Shown here piece by piece: positions 1 to 9,510 of a DNA stretch of 64,000 bases. This DNA comes from Flavobacterium geliluteum. Lineage in GTDB: Bacteria > Bacteroidota > Bacteroidia > Flavobacteriales > Flavobacteriaceae. The translations under genes and the position numbers were made by a program. Below the pieces are notes generated by a model. That model worked only from the letters and a program-made list of their open reading frames with translations, was not told the origin of the DNA and ran no database searches. The stretch lies in contig NZ_JAGFBV010000005.1 of assembly GCF_017948595.1 (NCBI RefSeq), forward strand, positions 62,001 to 126,000, written 5' to 3'. The stretch's first letter is position 1. Every line of letters begins with the position of its first letter.

Positions 1-512
1 TATTTTAAAATAGAATCCCATTGCAATTCTGGAATTCCTGCGCCCACGCGAATGACACCCACTTTTAGTTTTCGTAACCCCAGAAAATAGGCCAAACCCG
101 CCATAAATTTTCTATCAATTGTCGTCATCAATTGCACAACATCACCTTCTGTAATTCCTGCACAGGCAAACGAAATGGCTTCGTTATAGGCCAATCTGTC
201 TAAATCAGAATCGGTTAAACCAAAGGTTACAGGATCGCCCAAAGTGCCGGAAGTAGAGGAATAATCGATAATTTTGTGTTGCGGAACACAAACAAAATCA
301 TCGTTGTATTGCTGTAAATCTTCTTTTGTTGTGACAGGCAAAAGTTGTAAATCTTCGATAGTTTTGATACGCGAAATATCAATATTTTTTTCGGCAAAAA
401 GCCTTTTGTAAAAAGGAGAATATTGACCTATATATTCTAAAAGCCCGACTAATTTTTGCTCTTGAAAAATTTTAATTTGTTCTAAAGAATCCTTTTCTAT
501 TGGTGGAATCAT
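1..512 (-). CDS. PaaK-like acyl-CoA ligase (3' part beyond window edge)
   Basis: Partial gene: only the N-terminal ~170 residues lie in the window and the C-terminus is cut off at base 1. The reading frame starts MIPPIEKDS and carries the adenylate-forming P-loop as STSGTLGDP (about residues 87-95), typical of phenylacetate-CoA ligase (PaaK) relatives. The family activates aryl acids as acyl-AMP and then CoA thioesters. In this cluster the likely substrate is the 4-coumarate made by the ammonia-lyase at the operon's other end, loading the aryl starter onto the polyene PKS; that role is inferred. The start codon overlaps the stop of the upstream C45 gene in an ATGA arrangement, so translation is probably coupled. 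Confidence 0.8.
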   Translation of the reverse strand, partial: MIPPIEKDSLEQIKIFQEQKLVGLLEYIGQYSPFYKRLFAEKNIDISRIKTIEDLQLLPVTTKEDLQQYNDDFVCVPQHKIIDYSSTSGTLGDPVTFGLTDSDLDRLAYNEAISFACAGITEGDVVQLMTTIDRKFMAGLAYFLGLRKLKVGVIRVGAGIPELQWDSILK

Positions 513-2221
513 TTTAATTTTCTTTTGATTTTTTCTAAATATTCTTCAATTGCTTTTTTCTCAGGAGCAGTTGTAATTTCTTTGGTCAGTGCTTTTTCAA
601 AATGGTTTTGAGCGAGCCTGTATTCTTTTTTTCGATAAAAATACAATCCTGCTTTGTAATACACAACCCAATAATCAGGGTTTAGCGATTGGTAATCCTT
701 TATAAATTGAGTTGTGATTTCGGTTTTATTTTCCAAAAATACATCTATTTTGTGGTCTTCAATTTTAAATTTTTGATAGTTTTGAAAAGCGCTAGTTTCA
801 ATAAAAGGATCTCTGGCAATATTCAGGCTTTCTTGTTCATAAGAAACAACACGTCTGTTTTTTTTCTCATTAAAAACACTATCTAAATTATAACATACAA
901 ATTCCCCTAATTGATACGGATTTGCAGAAACCCAGACCAATTTTTCTTTAGGTTTAAAAATAACTCCGTGGTGCGCAATCAATTGATTTAAAGATTTTTC
1001 GTTGCCATATCCTAATTTTATATTTTTTAAACCATCTGTATTTCTAAGTATTTTTGAGGCAATTTCAGGATTGATTTTTGGGTTTTCTGTAAAAAGTTCC
1101 TGCATTCTGTCGTAACGATATTGAGAATGACTATTGGCAATTTGCGACCTATTGCGCGGGTCATTTTTAAAGGCATCTCCTTGGAAATGATTAGAACAGA
1201 TGAGTTGATTGGAGTTAGGAACAGCAACAACATCCATTTTTTCTGGCGAAACTTCGATAAGAACGGCTTTATTATCTTGAGCACTTCCTACCATGATTGA
1301 TTCGGAGACAAAGACTTTTCTATTTTTGGCAATGGCGACTGCTTCCTCTATATTTTTAGCATGTTGCAAAATTTCCCGGGTTAAAATCGAAATGGGTGTT
1401 TTGGCAATCAGTGGGATTTTAGATTTTCCGGCATTAATAGTGATCGTCAAACCTTCTTTGTTCATGCCCGAAACAGCTCCAATCATACCAGGCCAGGTGA
1501 CCATCATAAACGGATGTCCTTCTTTGGGATGTATAAAAGCGATTATTTTATTTTCGGCGAAAGCATCGTTTACATAAAAATCAAAATTACGTCCGAGGAT
1601 TAAATTTCCATCTTCTGATTTTTCGCCCCAAGCCGCAAAAGAAGAGCAACCAACCAGCGACAGGTCTTGCAAGGCGTGACCAATATCATGAGCGCCGTGC
1701 AAGTACAAACTTCTAAGATATTGTGGTGCAATATTGTCAAATGTGTGCGAAGTAAATTGCGAAACGCCATATATTTCCGTTTGATATTCATCAGAAACAT
1801 TTAGATATAGTTTTCTATTGTACCATTTCAGAAAATTACGAAGCAGATTTTGTTTGAATTTTGAAGGAACCATATCTTCAATTCTGGAAAAAAAAATTTC
1901 TTCCTGCTTTTTTAACAGCGAGTCTGTCAAAGCTCCGGTTGTGAGTCCAATTTGAAGCGGGTCACCTTCGACATACAATTCCCAAAGGCCTTGTTTGTTT
2001 TTTAGAAAAGTATTATTTCCAGTAATAAAAACGGTATTGGATTTTTTTTGTACACTTGGTTGCGTTGCATTATAATGTAAAATACTAGGCTGATGATGCA
2101 ATGATTTTTTGGTTCCGCAAGAGGCAAAAAGCACTAAATAAAGGATAATGGTAAATAAGAAAATTCGGTTTTTCAGGTGCAGATGTAATAGTATTTGCGA
2201 TAAATTTCCGGTCTTGCTCAT
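509..2221 (-). CDS. C45-family autoproteolytic acyltransferase/hydrolase lipoprotein
   Basis: About 570 residues. I chose the ATG at 2221 (MSKTGNLSQ) because the longer frame would overlap the upstream gene by 50 bases. The N-terminus has a hydrophobic stretch ending LVLFASC-GTKK, a Bacteroidetes-type lipobox, so an outer-envelope lipoprotein is likely. The core matches the Ntn-hydrolase C45 (acyl-CoA:6-APA acyltransferase-like) family: the GCSSF motif supplies the autoproteolytic nucleophile, Cys about 192, followed by the GRNFDF segment. The C-terminal ~80 residues look like a TPR-type helical tail. Members cleave or form amides and esters. Its place in a flexirubin operon makes it a candidate for ester formation or acyl trimming at the membrane, but no substrate can be read from the sequence. 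Confidence 0.75.
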   Translation of the reverse strand: MSKTGNLSQILLHLHLKNRIFLFTIILYLVLFASCGTKKSLHHQPSILHYNATQPSVQKKSNTVFITGNNTFLKNKQGLWELYVEGDPLQIGLTTGALTDSLLKKQEEIFFSRIEDMVPSKFKQNLLRNFLKWYNRKLYLNVSDEYQTEIYGVSQFTSHTFDNIAPQYLRSLYLHGAHDIGHALQDLSLVGCSSFAAWGEKSEDGNLILGRNFDFYVNDAFAENKIIAFIHPKEGHPFMMVTWPGMIGAVSGMNKEGLTITINAGKSKIPLIAKTPISILTREILQHAKNIEEAVAIAKNRKVFVSESIMVGSAQDNKAVLIEVSPEKMDVVAVPNSNQLICSNHFQGDAFKNDPRNRSQIANSHSQYRYDRMQELFTENPKINPEIASKILRNTDGLKNIKLGYGNEKSLNQLIAHHGVIFKPKEKLVWVSANPYQLGEFVCYNLDSVFNEKKNRRVVSYEQESLNIARDPFIETSAFQNYQKFKIEDHKIDVFLENKTEITTQFIKDYQSLNPDYWVVYYKAGLYFYRKKEYRLAQNHFEKALTKEITTAPEKKAIEEYLEKIKRKLK

Positions 2222-2231
2222 TTTTACGTTT

Positions 2232-3749
2232 TTATTCAGATGCGTCGTTGATTTTTGTAACCAAATATTCTTTTCCAACAAGTTCAGAGCAGGTTACTAC
2301 AGCGCCAATAGTAACGCCTAAAACGCCGTGCATATTGATGCTTTGTCCGGTAAGATATAAATTGTCTAATTTGGTTTTTGGAGCAATAAACGTTTTCATA
2401 GGGTTGTTAGAGTCCTTTACGTAACCGTACATATTACCGTTGTGACCACCAATATAATCGCGGTATGAAAGCGGTGTCGAAGAATGTATCGACTGAATAC
2501 AGTCTTTAATACCAGGAAATTTTATTTCTATTTCTTCCAAAAAACGAGCTGTTTTTCTTGATTTGAAAGCATCGTAACTTTCGCCTCTGTCATTTTCATC
2601 TGCAGTTGTATTAAAAGTGGTCGCCCAAGGTTGCAAATCGTCAAATTTCATGTAGGTGATAAACGTCATTCCGTCTGCCCATTCTTCCTCTTTTTTCGAG
2701 GCATTCATAGAAGCCATATAGGCTTTTGGCCATGAATTTTCGTCGTATTCGTGAGCATTCCAAACATCGCTACTATCTTTAAAATGGTAATAATTATGAT
2801 TGATATATTTAAAGGTTTTCGGCTTAAAAACTAGGTATAAACTAAAAGCAGAAATAACACCTTCAAGGCTTTGAATTCGGCTATAAAATGATTTTCTAAA
2901 ATTATCTTCGCCCGCCATTTTCAAAGTAGTTTTGGGTTCGATATTCGATATAAAATAAGTCCCAGAAACCTGACTTCCGTCTTTCATTTTTACCGATGTC
3001 ACTTTGTTATCTTCGACTACAAAATGGGTAACTTCTTTGTATTTGTAAAATTCTCCGCCGTGTTTTTTGAGTTGTTTTAGCAGCTGTTTGGTAATTTGAC
3101 TTCCACCGTTGATGCATCTCCAAGAGCTCTGAATATAAGAGTTTACAGAAAGGGCATGAACGTAAAAAGGAGATTTGTCTGCAATTCCGGCGTACAAAAA
3201 ATTAGAACCCGCTAAAATGGCTCTTAATTTTTCATTAGAGGTAAATTCTGCGATGGTATCTTTGGCATTCAGTGCTAATATTGCACTATCATATTTCCCT
3301 TCCCACTCCAAATTATAAAGCGGAAACGAGTCGCAGATGGTCTGTACTTTTTCGCAATATTTTTCTATAGCTGTTTTTTCTTCGGGGAAATGTTTTGCCA
3401 GTTGTGTCACAAAATTTTCATAACCCTGCGCGTGAGGATATTCGGCATTTTCATCTTCAAACGAAATGATATCAAAGGCATCTTCGTCCATTTTTTTTAA
3501 GTTCAAGTCGTCCATAATGCCCAAATATTTAAAATATTTGTACAAATTCTGACCTTCGCTCAATCCTCCGATATAATGAATTCCGGTATCAAAAATAGTT
3601 TTATCGCGAACAAAAGTTTGCAGATTTCCCCCGTATTGATTGTTTTTTTCGAGCACACAAACGCTGTAGCCTTCTTTCGCCAAAATAATAGAGGAGACCA
3701 AGCCACCCAAACCGCTGCCCACAATTACCACATCGTATTGCTCTTTCAT
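2232..3749 (-). CDS. CrtI/RetSat-like FAD-dependent oxidoreductase
   Basis: 505 residues. An N-terminal Rossmann dinucleotide site is visible (VIVGSGLGGLVSSIILAKEG, then a glutamate-containing VLEKN about residues 33-37). The C-terminal segment (LYLTGQSINMHGVLGVTIGA) is the second FAD-contacting block of phytoene desaturase and retinol-saturase relatives. Such enzymes desaturate, saturate or isomerise polyenes. It is the first of two homologous copies in this cluster (the other is at 23514-25154), and each probably acts on the polyene or its aryl terminus. It sits 1 nt downstream of the MMPL fusion gene and 10 nt upstream of the C45 gene. The precise reaction is unknown. Confidence 0.8.
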   Translation of the reverse strand: MKEQYDVVIVGSGLGGLVSSIILAKEGYSVCVLEKNNQYGGNLQTFVRDKTIFDTGIHYIGGLSEGQNLYKYFKYLGIMDDLNLKKMDEDAFDIISFEDENAEYPHAQGYENFVTQLAKHFPEEKTAIEKYCEKVQTICDSFPLYNLEWEGKYDSAILALNAKDTIAEFTSNEKLRAILAGSNFLYAGIADKSPFYVHALSVNSYIQSSWRCINGGSQITKQLLKQLKKHGGEFYKYKEVTHFVVEDNKVTSVKMKDGSQVSGTYFISNIEPKTTLKMAGEDNFRKSFYSRIQSLEGVISAFSLYLVFKPKTFKYINHNYYHFKDSSDVWNAHEYDENSWPKAYMASMNASKKEEEWADGMTFITYMKFDDLQPWATTFNTTADENDRGESYDAFKSRKTARFLEEIEIKFPGIKDCIQSIHSSTPLSYRDYIGGHNGNMYGYVKDSNNPMKTFIAPKTKLDNLYLTGQSINMHGVLGVTIGAVVTCSELVGKEYLVTKINDASE

Positions 3750-3750
3750 A

Positions 3751-6700
3751 CTATTTTTTCTTTAACACGATTATTTGGTTTTCTTCTGAAATTATTGCAA
3801 AATCTAAAGTAAGCAAAGTGCTTTTTAAACTCGAACTATTGACCAAAATAACACAAGAAGTCGTTGCGATCACTTTTTCCAGATCATTTTTATATTCTTC
3901 ATCGGAAATTAAAACGGCGTCATATTGATTTTTTAGTATTGATTCTAAATTTTCAAAATAAGAGATTTTTCTTTTTCTAACGATATAATTGGTTTTAGCA
4001 ACGGCGACTTTTTCTGCATCAAAAGCATACGAATCTATTTTTCGAAGGGGTTCCTGCAAGGCCAATAATAAATCCAATTGACCGTAATCATTGGCTAAAT
4101 GCAGTATTTTGGCTTTCGCCGAAAGGTACTTGTTAAGATGATAATAGGTTGCTAAATTGATATTCAAATTGCTTTTTACACTTTTTATGATTTCCATTTC
4201 TTTGTAATCATAACTATTGATTAGCATTTTTTTGAAATACTCCGGACCTTCCAATTCCTGACGGATTCGGGTGTGCTGCGCTTTAAAAAACGTGCTTAGT
4301 TGTTTGGTTCTTTCGGTATAATTTTTCCCGAAAGTATTGTTTTCAAGTGTAATTCTGTCCAAAATAGAAACTGTGATGGTGCTGTCATAAATAACAAAAT
4401 CTCCTTTCGGAATAGCCTCGGAAGCACCGTGAATCACGATCGGAATAATGTCTAAATTGAATTGCTCGGCAAGGAAAAAAGCACCTTTATGAAAACGTTT
4501 AATAACATTGTTCTCAGAACGCGTTCCTTCAGGAAAAACCATCAAAGAGTAGCCTTCTTCTACTTTTTTGCGCAAATGTTCTATTCCGCCTTCAATGCCT
4601 TCCGAGACAGGGTAGAAGCCTGCTTTTCTAACAGTGGCTCCAAAAATAGGCGAGTTGTACACCCAATCACTTACTAAAAAAATGATTTTAGGGCTCAACA
4701 TTCCGACTGCCAAAATATCTAAAAACGATGAGTGATTGGCAATAAGAATCGCAGGTTTATCAAAAGTTTCGTTATGAGTATTGATGATTTTTTTTCTAAG
4801 AAAAGGATTCGAATACAAAACCGATTTCATAAATTTTGAAATGAAATAACGGAAACCTTTCATTTTTGTTTTTTCGCTAAACGGAAGAATTCGCATAAAA
4901 GTCAAACTGAAAAGCGACATCAAAATTCCGCCCATTCCATAATAGAAAAAAGAGGCTACACCATGCAAGAAAGACCGTAATTGAAAAGGTGCTTTCCCGT
5001 TCTTTGGCCTATTCGATAAAAATAATTTGAACAGAATTGGGTAGAAAATAAAGGTGATAATGAGCGCCGCAAAAACCCCGATTAACGAAACAGCTGAAAT
5101 GGATCTCAGTGCAGGATGCTCCGCAAAAATCATAGCACCAATTCCCAAAATAGTCGTGATTACCGCTAGAATAATGGATGTTCTATAAATTGCAATTTCG
5201 TTTTTTCCGTTGGTATACTCTTTTTGTAGCGCACTGGTCATAAAAATACTAAAATCAACTCCATGACCAAAAATCAGCGTACAAACAATCATACTGAATA
5301 TATTCATTTGAATGCCAAAAATCCCCATAATACCAGCGGTCACAATTCCCGTTAAGGCAATCGGAATGCAGCTGACAATGACCAATTCTACTCTTCGGAA
5401 GAAGAAAAACAAAATTAGAATAACGGCTATAAAAGAATAATTTACAAGTGAATTGAAGTCGGTTTTTAAAGTGCTAAAAAACGTCTCATTCATTTGCTGA
5501 CGGTCAATGGCAATAAGTTTTGTTTTGGCTTCAGCTGATTTTACAAAAGCGTCCCGCTGTTGTGGTGTCACTTTTACCAAAGTAGAAATCGTAAAAAAAC
5601 CATCTTTTTGCGTTACAAATTCACCCAATTGTAAAGCCTTAATTTTGAGATATTCTTGAGCCGAAATAGTTTTGAAATCCGTATTCAAATGTTCAAAAAA
5701 AGCAGTATATGTTGTGGGTTTAAAACCCAATTTAGCTCCTTCAGCAATCAGTTGCGATTGTAGCAGTTGCTTTTTACTCCCATCCCAGAAAGAATTCCAT
5801 TTAGCAATTTTCTGCTGTTGTTCTTTTTGCGAAAGCATGATACCGCCAACAGAACTATAACTAAGAATTTTTTGTTGTTGTTTTTCTTTTGCAAGTGCTT
5901 CAAAAAGCTTTGTATTGTTTTGCAAAACTTCTTCCATAGTGTTTCCGTAAGAAGCCAGATAAATGGTTTTAGAGGTTAGGCTGGAGCTTTCTTCAAGTTC
6001 TTTTTCGGCAGCTTTTATGTCTTTCGGAATAAAATTCAATTGTGAGAGATCGTTATTAAAACCGACATTATTGTAAGTAAAACAGCAAATAATCGTGATT
6101 AAAACACAAAATCCGATAAGGAATTTATTATTATGAAAAGAGAAATGAGCCAGTTTATCAATAATATTTTTTTTGTTTTCTGTAGTATTGTCTTTTGGAT
6201 GATACAAATGTGGCACGATCAAAAGAGAGAAAAAAGCCGAAGCCATTACGATCACAGCCGCAAAAATACCTAAGTCGTTGAGGGCTTCAGACTTTACAAA
6301 TAGCAGACATAAAAAGGCAACAGCTGTAGTAGAACTACTCATAATCAAAGGCATCGTAATGTCTTTGTATAATGTTTTTACATCGCTGTTGTGTTTGTAG
6401 TGCGTCAGAATATGAATAGAATAATCGATCGTGATTCCCAGTAAAATAGAACCAATTCCGAGGGAAATGGCAGATATTTTTTCTTTCACAAAATATAAAA
6501 AGGCAATTGCGAACAAAGCACCAAAAACTGTCGGTAGAAAAATAATAAGCGGAATGTATATTTTTCGATAAAACAAAATCAGAATCAGCATCAGCGTGAC
6601 CATTGCGATAGTGGTGGTCAGGATAATATCGCTTTTGATCTGATTAGCGTTAGCAACCGCAATTAAGGCAGAACCAAAATAACTTGTAGACGTTTTGGTT

Positions 6701-7431
6701 TTGAATTGTTGGTTTAAATGATTTTGGATAGATGCCAGTTTTTCTGCAAAAAGCGTGTTTTTTTCGGTTTCGCTTGATGGAATAGAAGAAGTGATAAAAA
6801 GTAATAATTTCTTTTTATCCTTGGTCATTACAAAGCCATTATCAAGCGTAAAATCGTCACCAATATTCAGTTGCTGTAATTTTTTAAGAGCAATAAAAGA
6901 AATCCCGAGCGGGTCTTGCAAAATAAAATCTTTTGTAATGAATCCCGAAGGGGAGATAATAGACTTGTAATTGCTCTGTACCGTAGCCGCAATACTGTCT
7001 TTTTGCAATTTTTCCTGAATGGCAGCGTAATCTTTATTGTCTAAAAATAAAGGAAGATTGTTGTACACAAAATCAATCGTTTCCTGAATGTTTTCTTCGT
7101 CAACTTTTCCTTGAATTCCGGTGACATAAGGTTTGCAGGAGAGAGCTACACTGTCTGAAAAAGCGGTTGCCATTTCTTTTAAATCTTCGGCAGTTCCTTT
7201 TTTTTCTAGATGAAAAATGACGGTAATTTTATCAGCAAAATTAAGCTGTTTGAGCACTTTTGCTGTGGCATCAGATTTGTCGTTGGTTGGAATAAGTTTG
7301 GTAATATCTTCTTCAAATTTAATTTGAGAGGCAAAAAAACCAAACAGAAAAAGCATCGCCACAGCCAATGCAACCGATAAGGATTTTCTCCGGTTTACAA
7401 AAAGATGAATGGCGTAAAAGTAGTGATGCAT
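3751..7431 (-). CDS. MMPL/RND exporter fused to PlsC acyltransferase and MTase-like tail
   Basis: 1226 residues with three parts. Residues ~1-870 are an RND/MMPL-type transporter: a TM helix near residue 25, a periplasmic loop, TM clusters near 270-400 and 440, a second loop, then TMs at ~680-860. Residues ~880-1075 are a PlsC/LPLAT acyltransferase with NHSSFLD (HX4D, ~895-902) and FPEGTRS (~965). The last ~150 residues from MEIIKSV (~1078) resemble a degenerate class I methyltransferase fold without a clear SAM motif. The architecture suggests moving a lipid-like product across the inner membrane and acylating it. It lies between the GT2 gene (11 nt gap) and an FAD oxidoreductase (1 nt gap). 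A role in flexirubin export or esterification is inference. Confidence 0.82.
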   Translation of the reverse strand: MHHYFYAIHLFVNRRKSLSVALAVAMLFLFGFFASQIKFEEDITKLIPTNDKSDATAKVLKQLNFADKITVIFHLEKKGTAEDLKEMATAFSDSVALSCKPYVTGIQGKVDEENIQETIDFVYNNLPLFLDNKDYAAIQEKLQKDSIAATVQSNYKSIISPSGFITKDFILQDPLGISFIALKKLQQLNIGDDFTLDNGFVMTKDKKKLLLFITSSIPSSETEKNTLFAEKLASIQNHLNQQFKTKTSTSYFGSALIAVANANQIKSDIILTTTIAMVTLMLILILFYRKIYIPLIIFLPTVFGALFAIAFLYFVKEKISAISLGIGSILLGITIDYSIHILTHYKHNSDVKTLYKDITMPLIMSSSTTAVAFLCLLFVKSEALNDLGIFAAVIVMASAFFSLLIVPHLYHPKDNTTENKKNIIDKLAHFSFHNNKFLIGFCVLITIICCFTYNNVGFNNDLSQLNFIPKDIKAAEKELEESSSLTSKTIYLASYGNTMEEVLQNNTKLFEALAKEKQQQKILSYSSVGGIMLSQKEQQQKIAKWNSFWDGSKKQLLQSQLIAEGAKLGFKPTTYTAFFEHLNTDFKTISAQEYLKIKALQLGEFVTQKDGFFTISTLVKVTPQQRDAFVKSAEAKTKLIAIDRQQMNETFFSTLKTDFNSLVNYSFIAVILILFFFFRRVELVIVSCIPIALTGIVTAGIMGIFGIQMNIFSMIVCTLIFGHGVDFSIFMTSALQKEYTNGKNEIAIYRTSIILAVITTILGIGAMIFAEHPALRSISAVSLIGVFAALIITFIFYPILFKLFLSNRPKNGKAPFQLRSFLHGVASFFYYGMGGILMSLFSLTFMRILPFSEKTKMKGFRYFISKFMKSVLYSNPFLRKKIINTHNETFDKPAILIANHSSFLDILAVGMLSPKIIFLVSDWVYNSPIFGATVRKAGFYPVSEGIEGGIEHLRKKVEEGYSLMVFPEGTRSENNVIKRFHKGAFFLAEQFNLDIIPIVIHGASEAIPKGDFVIYDSTITVSILDRITLENNTFGKNYTERTKQLSTFFKAQHTRIRQELEGPEYFKKMLINSYDYKEMEIIKSVKSNLNINLATYYHLNKYLSAKAKILHLANDYGQLDLLLALQEPLRKIDSYAFDAEKVAVAKTNYIVRKRKISYFENLESILKNQYDAVLISDEEYKNDLEKVIATTSCVILVNSSSLKSTLLTLDFAIISEENQIIVLKKK

Positions 7432-7442
7432 TGGTAATATTG

Positions 7443-8627
7443 TTATTGAGGTTTGTGTTTCATTTTATGAAAAAAAGTCAAAAGCAAGTATGTTACCAAG
7501 CCAGACAAAAGCGCGGAAACAGTTGCTAAAATAAGACTTCCTACGATATATTGTGTTGCATTTTGCTGAATATCTTCCAGCGAAAGCGAACTGTCTAAAA
7601 CCAGCGGAGTTGTGCCAGATACAAAATAGCTGCCTACCTTTAGAGATCCAAAAATTAAGAAGGGTATAAAAGGCGGGAAACTCACATTGGAAGCCATATA
7701 GGCAATAATTTTGTTGAGTTTTAGCAATGTGGCAAAAAACAAAAGCAGTAGGGTTTGAAATCCCCAAAAAGGAGAAATTCCGATAAAAACACCCAGAGCA
7801 ATAGCTGCTGATTTTTTGAAATTGGAATCTTTACTTTCTAAAATATCTTCTAAAAAGAATTTCTTAAACCCTTTTTTTTTTGCTTTTCGAAAAAAATCTC
7901 TCGGTTTAATGTAGAGTAAAGCATTGATTACCAAAACGGTATTTAAGATACTGATTCGCGTAAAATCTTTAAAAGGCCGAAAGTGCGAAACTCTTTCGGT
8001 GGGATCATATAATATTTGAATTGGAATGTTTTTTACTAAAATTCCTTTCCACGAAGAACGAACGATGACCTCAATTTCGAATTCAAATTTATTGGTATAA
8101 TATTTTTTAGGAATAAGTTGAAGCGGATACAATCGGAAACCAGATTGTGTATCATCGAGTTTTATGCCAGTTTCGAACCAAAACCAGAAATTAGAAAATT
8201 TGTTTCCGAAACTGCTTTTCTTAGGTACATTTTCTTGTGTCATATTCCGACTTCCGATCAGCAAAGAATGAGGCAATTTTTGAATTTCTGTAATAAAATT
8301 TGGAATATCAGCAGCAAAATGCTGGCCGTCAGAATCTATCGAAATAGCGTATTCAAAATTCATCTCGATTGCTTTTTTGAATCCGTTTCGCAAAGCCATT
8401 CCTTTTCCTGAATTTTTAGGATGGTGAATTTGTGTAAGTTGTGAATATTGCTGTAAAATAGCACTTGTCTCATCAGTCGATCCGTCATTGACCACAATAA
8501 TATTTGGAGTATAATCCAGAATCGAATCCAACACTCTTTTGAGCGTTTTGTGGTTATTGTACGTGGGTACAATAACACAAAAATGTGTCGCATCCAGAAG
8601 TTCTTGCTGTGATAAAGTAGGTTTCAT
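7443..8627 (-). CDS. GT2 glycosyltransferase fused to DUF2062 membrane domain
   Basis: 394 residues. Residues ~13-235 are a family 2 glycosyltransferase (IVPTYNN start, VVNDGSTDET nucleotide-binding segment, SIDSDGQH as the DxD-type metal motif). Residues ~260-394 form a DUF2062 domain with hydrophobic helices (ALGVFIGISPFWGFQ). The family transfers sugars from nucleotide or dolichol-type donors. It has no obvious step in flexirubin assembly, yet it is locked into the operon, 11 nt from the MMPL fusion and 18 nt from the next gene. It may modify an envelope lipid that carries the pigment; that is speculation. Confidence 0.82.
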   Translation of the reverse strand: MKPTLSQQELLDATHFCVIVPTYNNHKTLKRVLDSILDYTPNIIVVNDGSTDETSAILQQYSQLTQIHHPKNSGKGMALRNGFKKAIEMNFEYAISIDSDGQHFAADIPNFITEIQKLPHSLLIGSRNMTQENVPKKSSFGNKFSNFWFWFETGIKLDDTQSGFRLYPLQLIPKKYYTNKFEFEIEVIVRSSWKGILVKNIPIQILYDPTERVSHFRPFKDFTRISILNTVLVINALLYIKPRDFFRKAKKKGFKKFFLEDILESKDSNFKKSAAIALGVFIGISPFWGFQTLLLLFFATLLKLNKIIAYMASNVSFPPFIPFLIFGSLKVGSYFVSGTTPLVLDSSLSLEDIQQNATQYIVGSLILATVSALLSGLVTYLLLTFFHKMKHKPQ

Positions 8628-8645
8628 GAGGTTTTTTTGCTTTCG

Positions 8646-9131
8646 CTACTTTGCAGATTGTTTTTCTTTGGCAGAAAAACTTTTAGATTGTACAATAAAG
8701 GCTTTTATATATTCTTTTAATGTAGCATTTTGTTCGTTAATATGCGCAATGATAAAGGCTTTGTCTTCTTTTATATTTTTTTTGTAACCGGTAATACCCG
8801 GAACATTTTCCTGAATACTCAATCGGATCATTCTGATTTCTACAGAATTGGGTTCGCTGGTTATGGTAGATTCTAATAATTTGGCTCCTTCTTTAAAACG
8901 GTTCATTTTAGAAGAAAGTTTTTTTTCGTATTTCGAGTCCAATAAAATAGAAGCGGCTTTGTAAGCCACCAAAATAGTCTCATCCGTGTTGGCGATTCCC
9001 GCTAATTTAGCAGTAAATTCTTTGGCATTTGCTTCTGATTTACCAACAGTAGGATACATTTTTCTAATCGAAGCAATGTCAGGAGCACTTATCACGGTGA
9101 TCCATAGTATCAGGGCAGCAAACAGTTTCAT
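8646..9131 (-). CDS. Small secreted helical protein of unknown function
   Basis: 161 residues with an N-terminal signal-like stretch (MKLFAALILWITVISA) followed by a charged, largely helical body. The pattern resembles a short repeat-type helical protein but no family is recognised. It is 2 nt from the hot-dog gene and 18 nt from the GT2 gene, so it is part of the flexirubin-cluster transcript. A periplasmic helper role is possible, with nothing in the sequence to decide it. Confidence 0.6.
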   Translation of the reverse strand: MKLFAALILWITVISAPDIASIRKMYPTVGKSEANAKEFTAKLAGIANTDETILVAYKAASILLDSKYEKKLSSKMNRFKEGAKLLESTITSEPNSVEIRMIRLSIQENVPGITGYKKNIKEDKAFIIAHINEQNATLKEYIKAFIVQSKSFSAKEKQSAK

Positions 9132-9133
9132 AA

Positions 9134-9505
9134 TTACAATTTTTTATAAGCACTGCTTAGTTTCAAAGCAACGGTATCTTTAAAATAAGTGGTATTTTTC
9201 ACTTTTACCAAATCATCTTCGGTTTTGGTAATATCCAATTCTAAGCGTAATTCAGGAGTAGCCTCAGGATTGATCAGGGCCATAAATTTTACATTGGTTA
9301 GCGTTTGCATAAACAACGCACTTTCTGTTATTGATTCTGAAAGTTCTTTTATAATCTGAATCATGCAAACTCCCGGCATAATAGGATTTCCGGGAAAATG
9401 ACCCTTGAAAACTTCATGTTTTTCATTGACCAAAATAGTGAAAGTGTATTTTGAATCGGATGTTTTTTCTTCCGAAAGTATTTTGTAAAAATCTTGTAAA
9501 ACCAT
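9134..9505 (-). CDS. FabZ/FabA-like hot-dog protein
   Basis: 123 residues. The motif GHFPGNPIMPGV (about residues 35-46) is the catalytic-histidine block of 3-hydroxyacyl-ACP dehydratases. The following segment reads CMIQIIKE where FabZ has an acidic residue (MIEALAQ-like), so the catalytic Glu appears to be Gln. It could be a modified dehydratase, a binding partner, or active with a different acid. Two other hot-dog genes lie at 20512-21423, so the cluster has three. It fits a polyene-PKS dehydration role in the cytoplasm. Confidence 0.75.
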   Translation of the reverse strand: MVLQDFYKILSEEKTSDSKYTFTILVNEKHEVFKGHFPGNPIMPGVCMIQIIKELSESITESALFMQTLTNVKFMALINPEATPELRLELDITKTEDDLVKVKNTTYFKDTVALKLSSAYKKL

Positions 9506-9510
9506 ATTTT

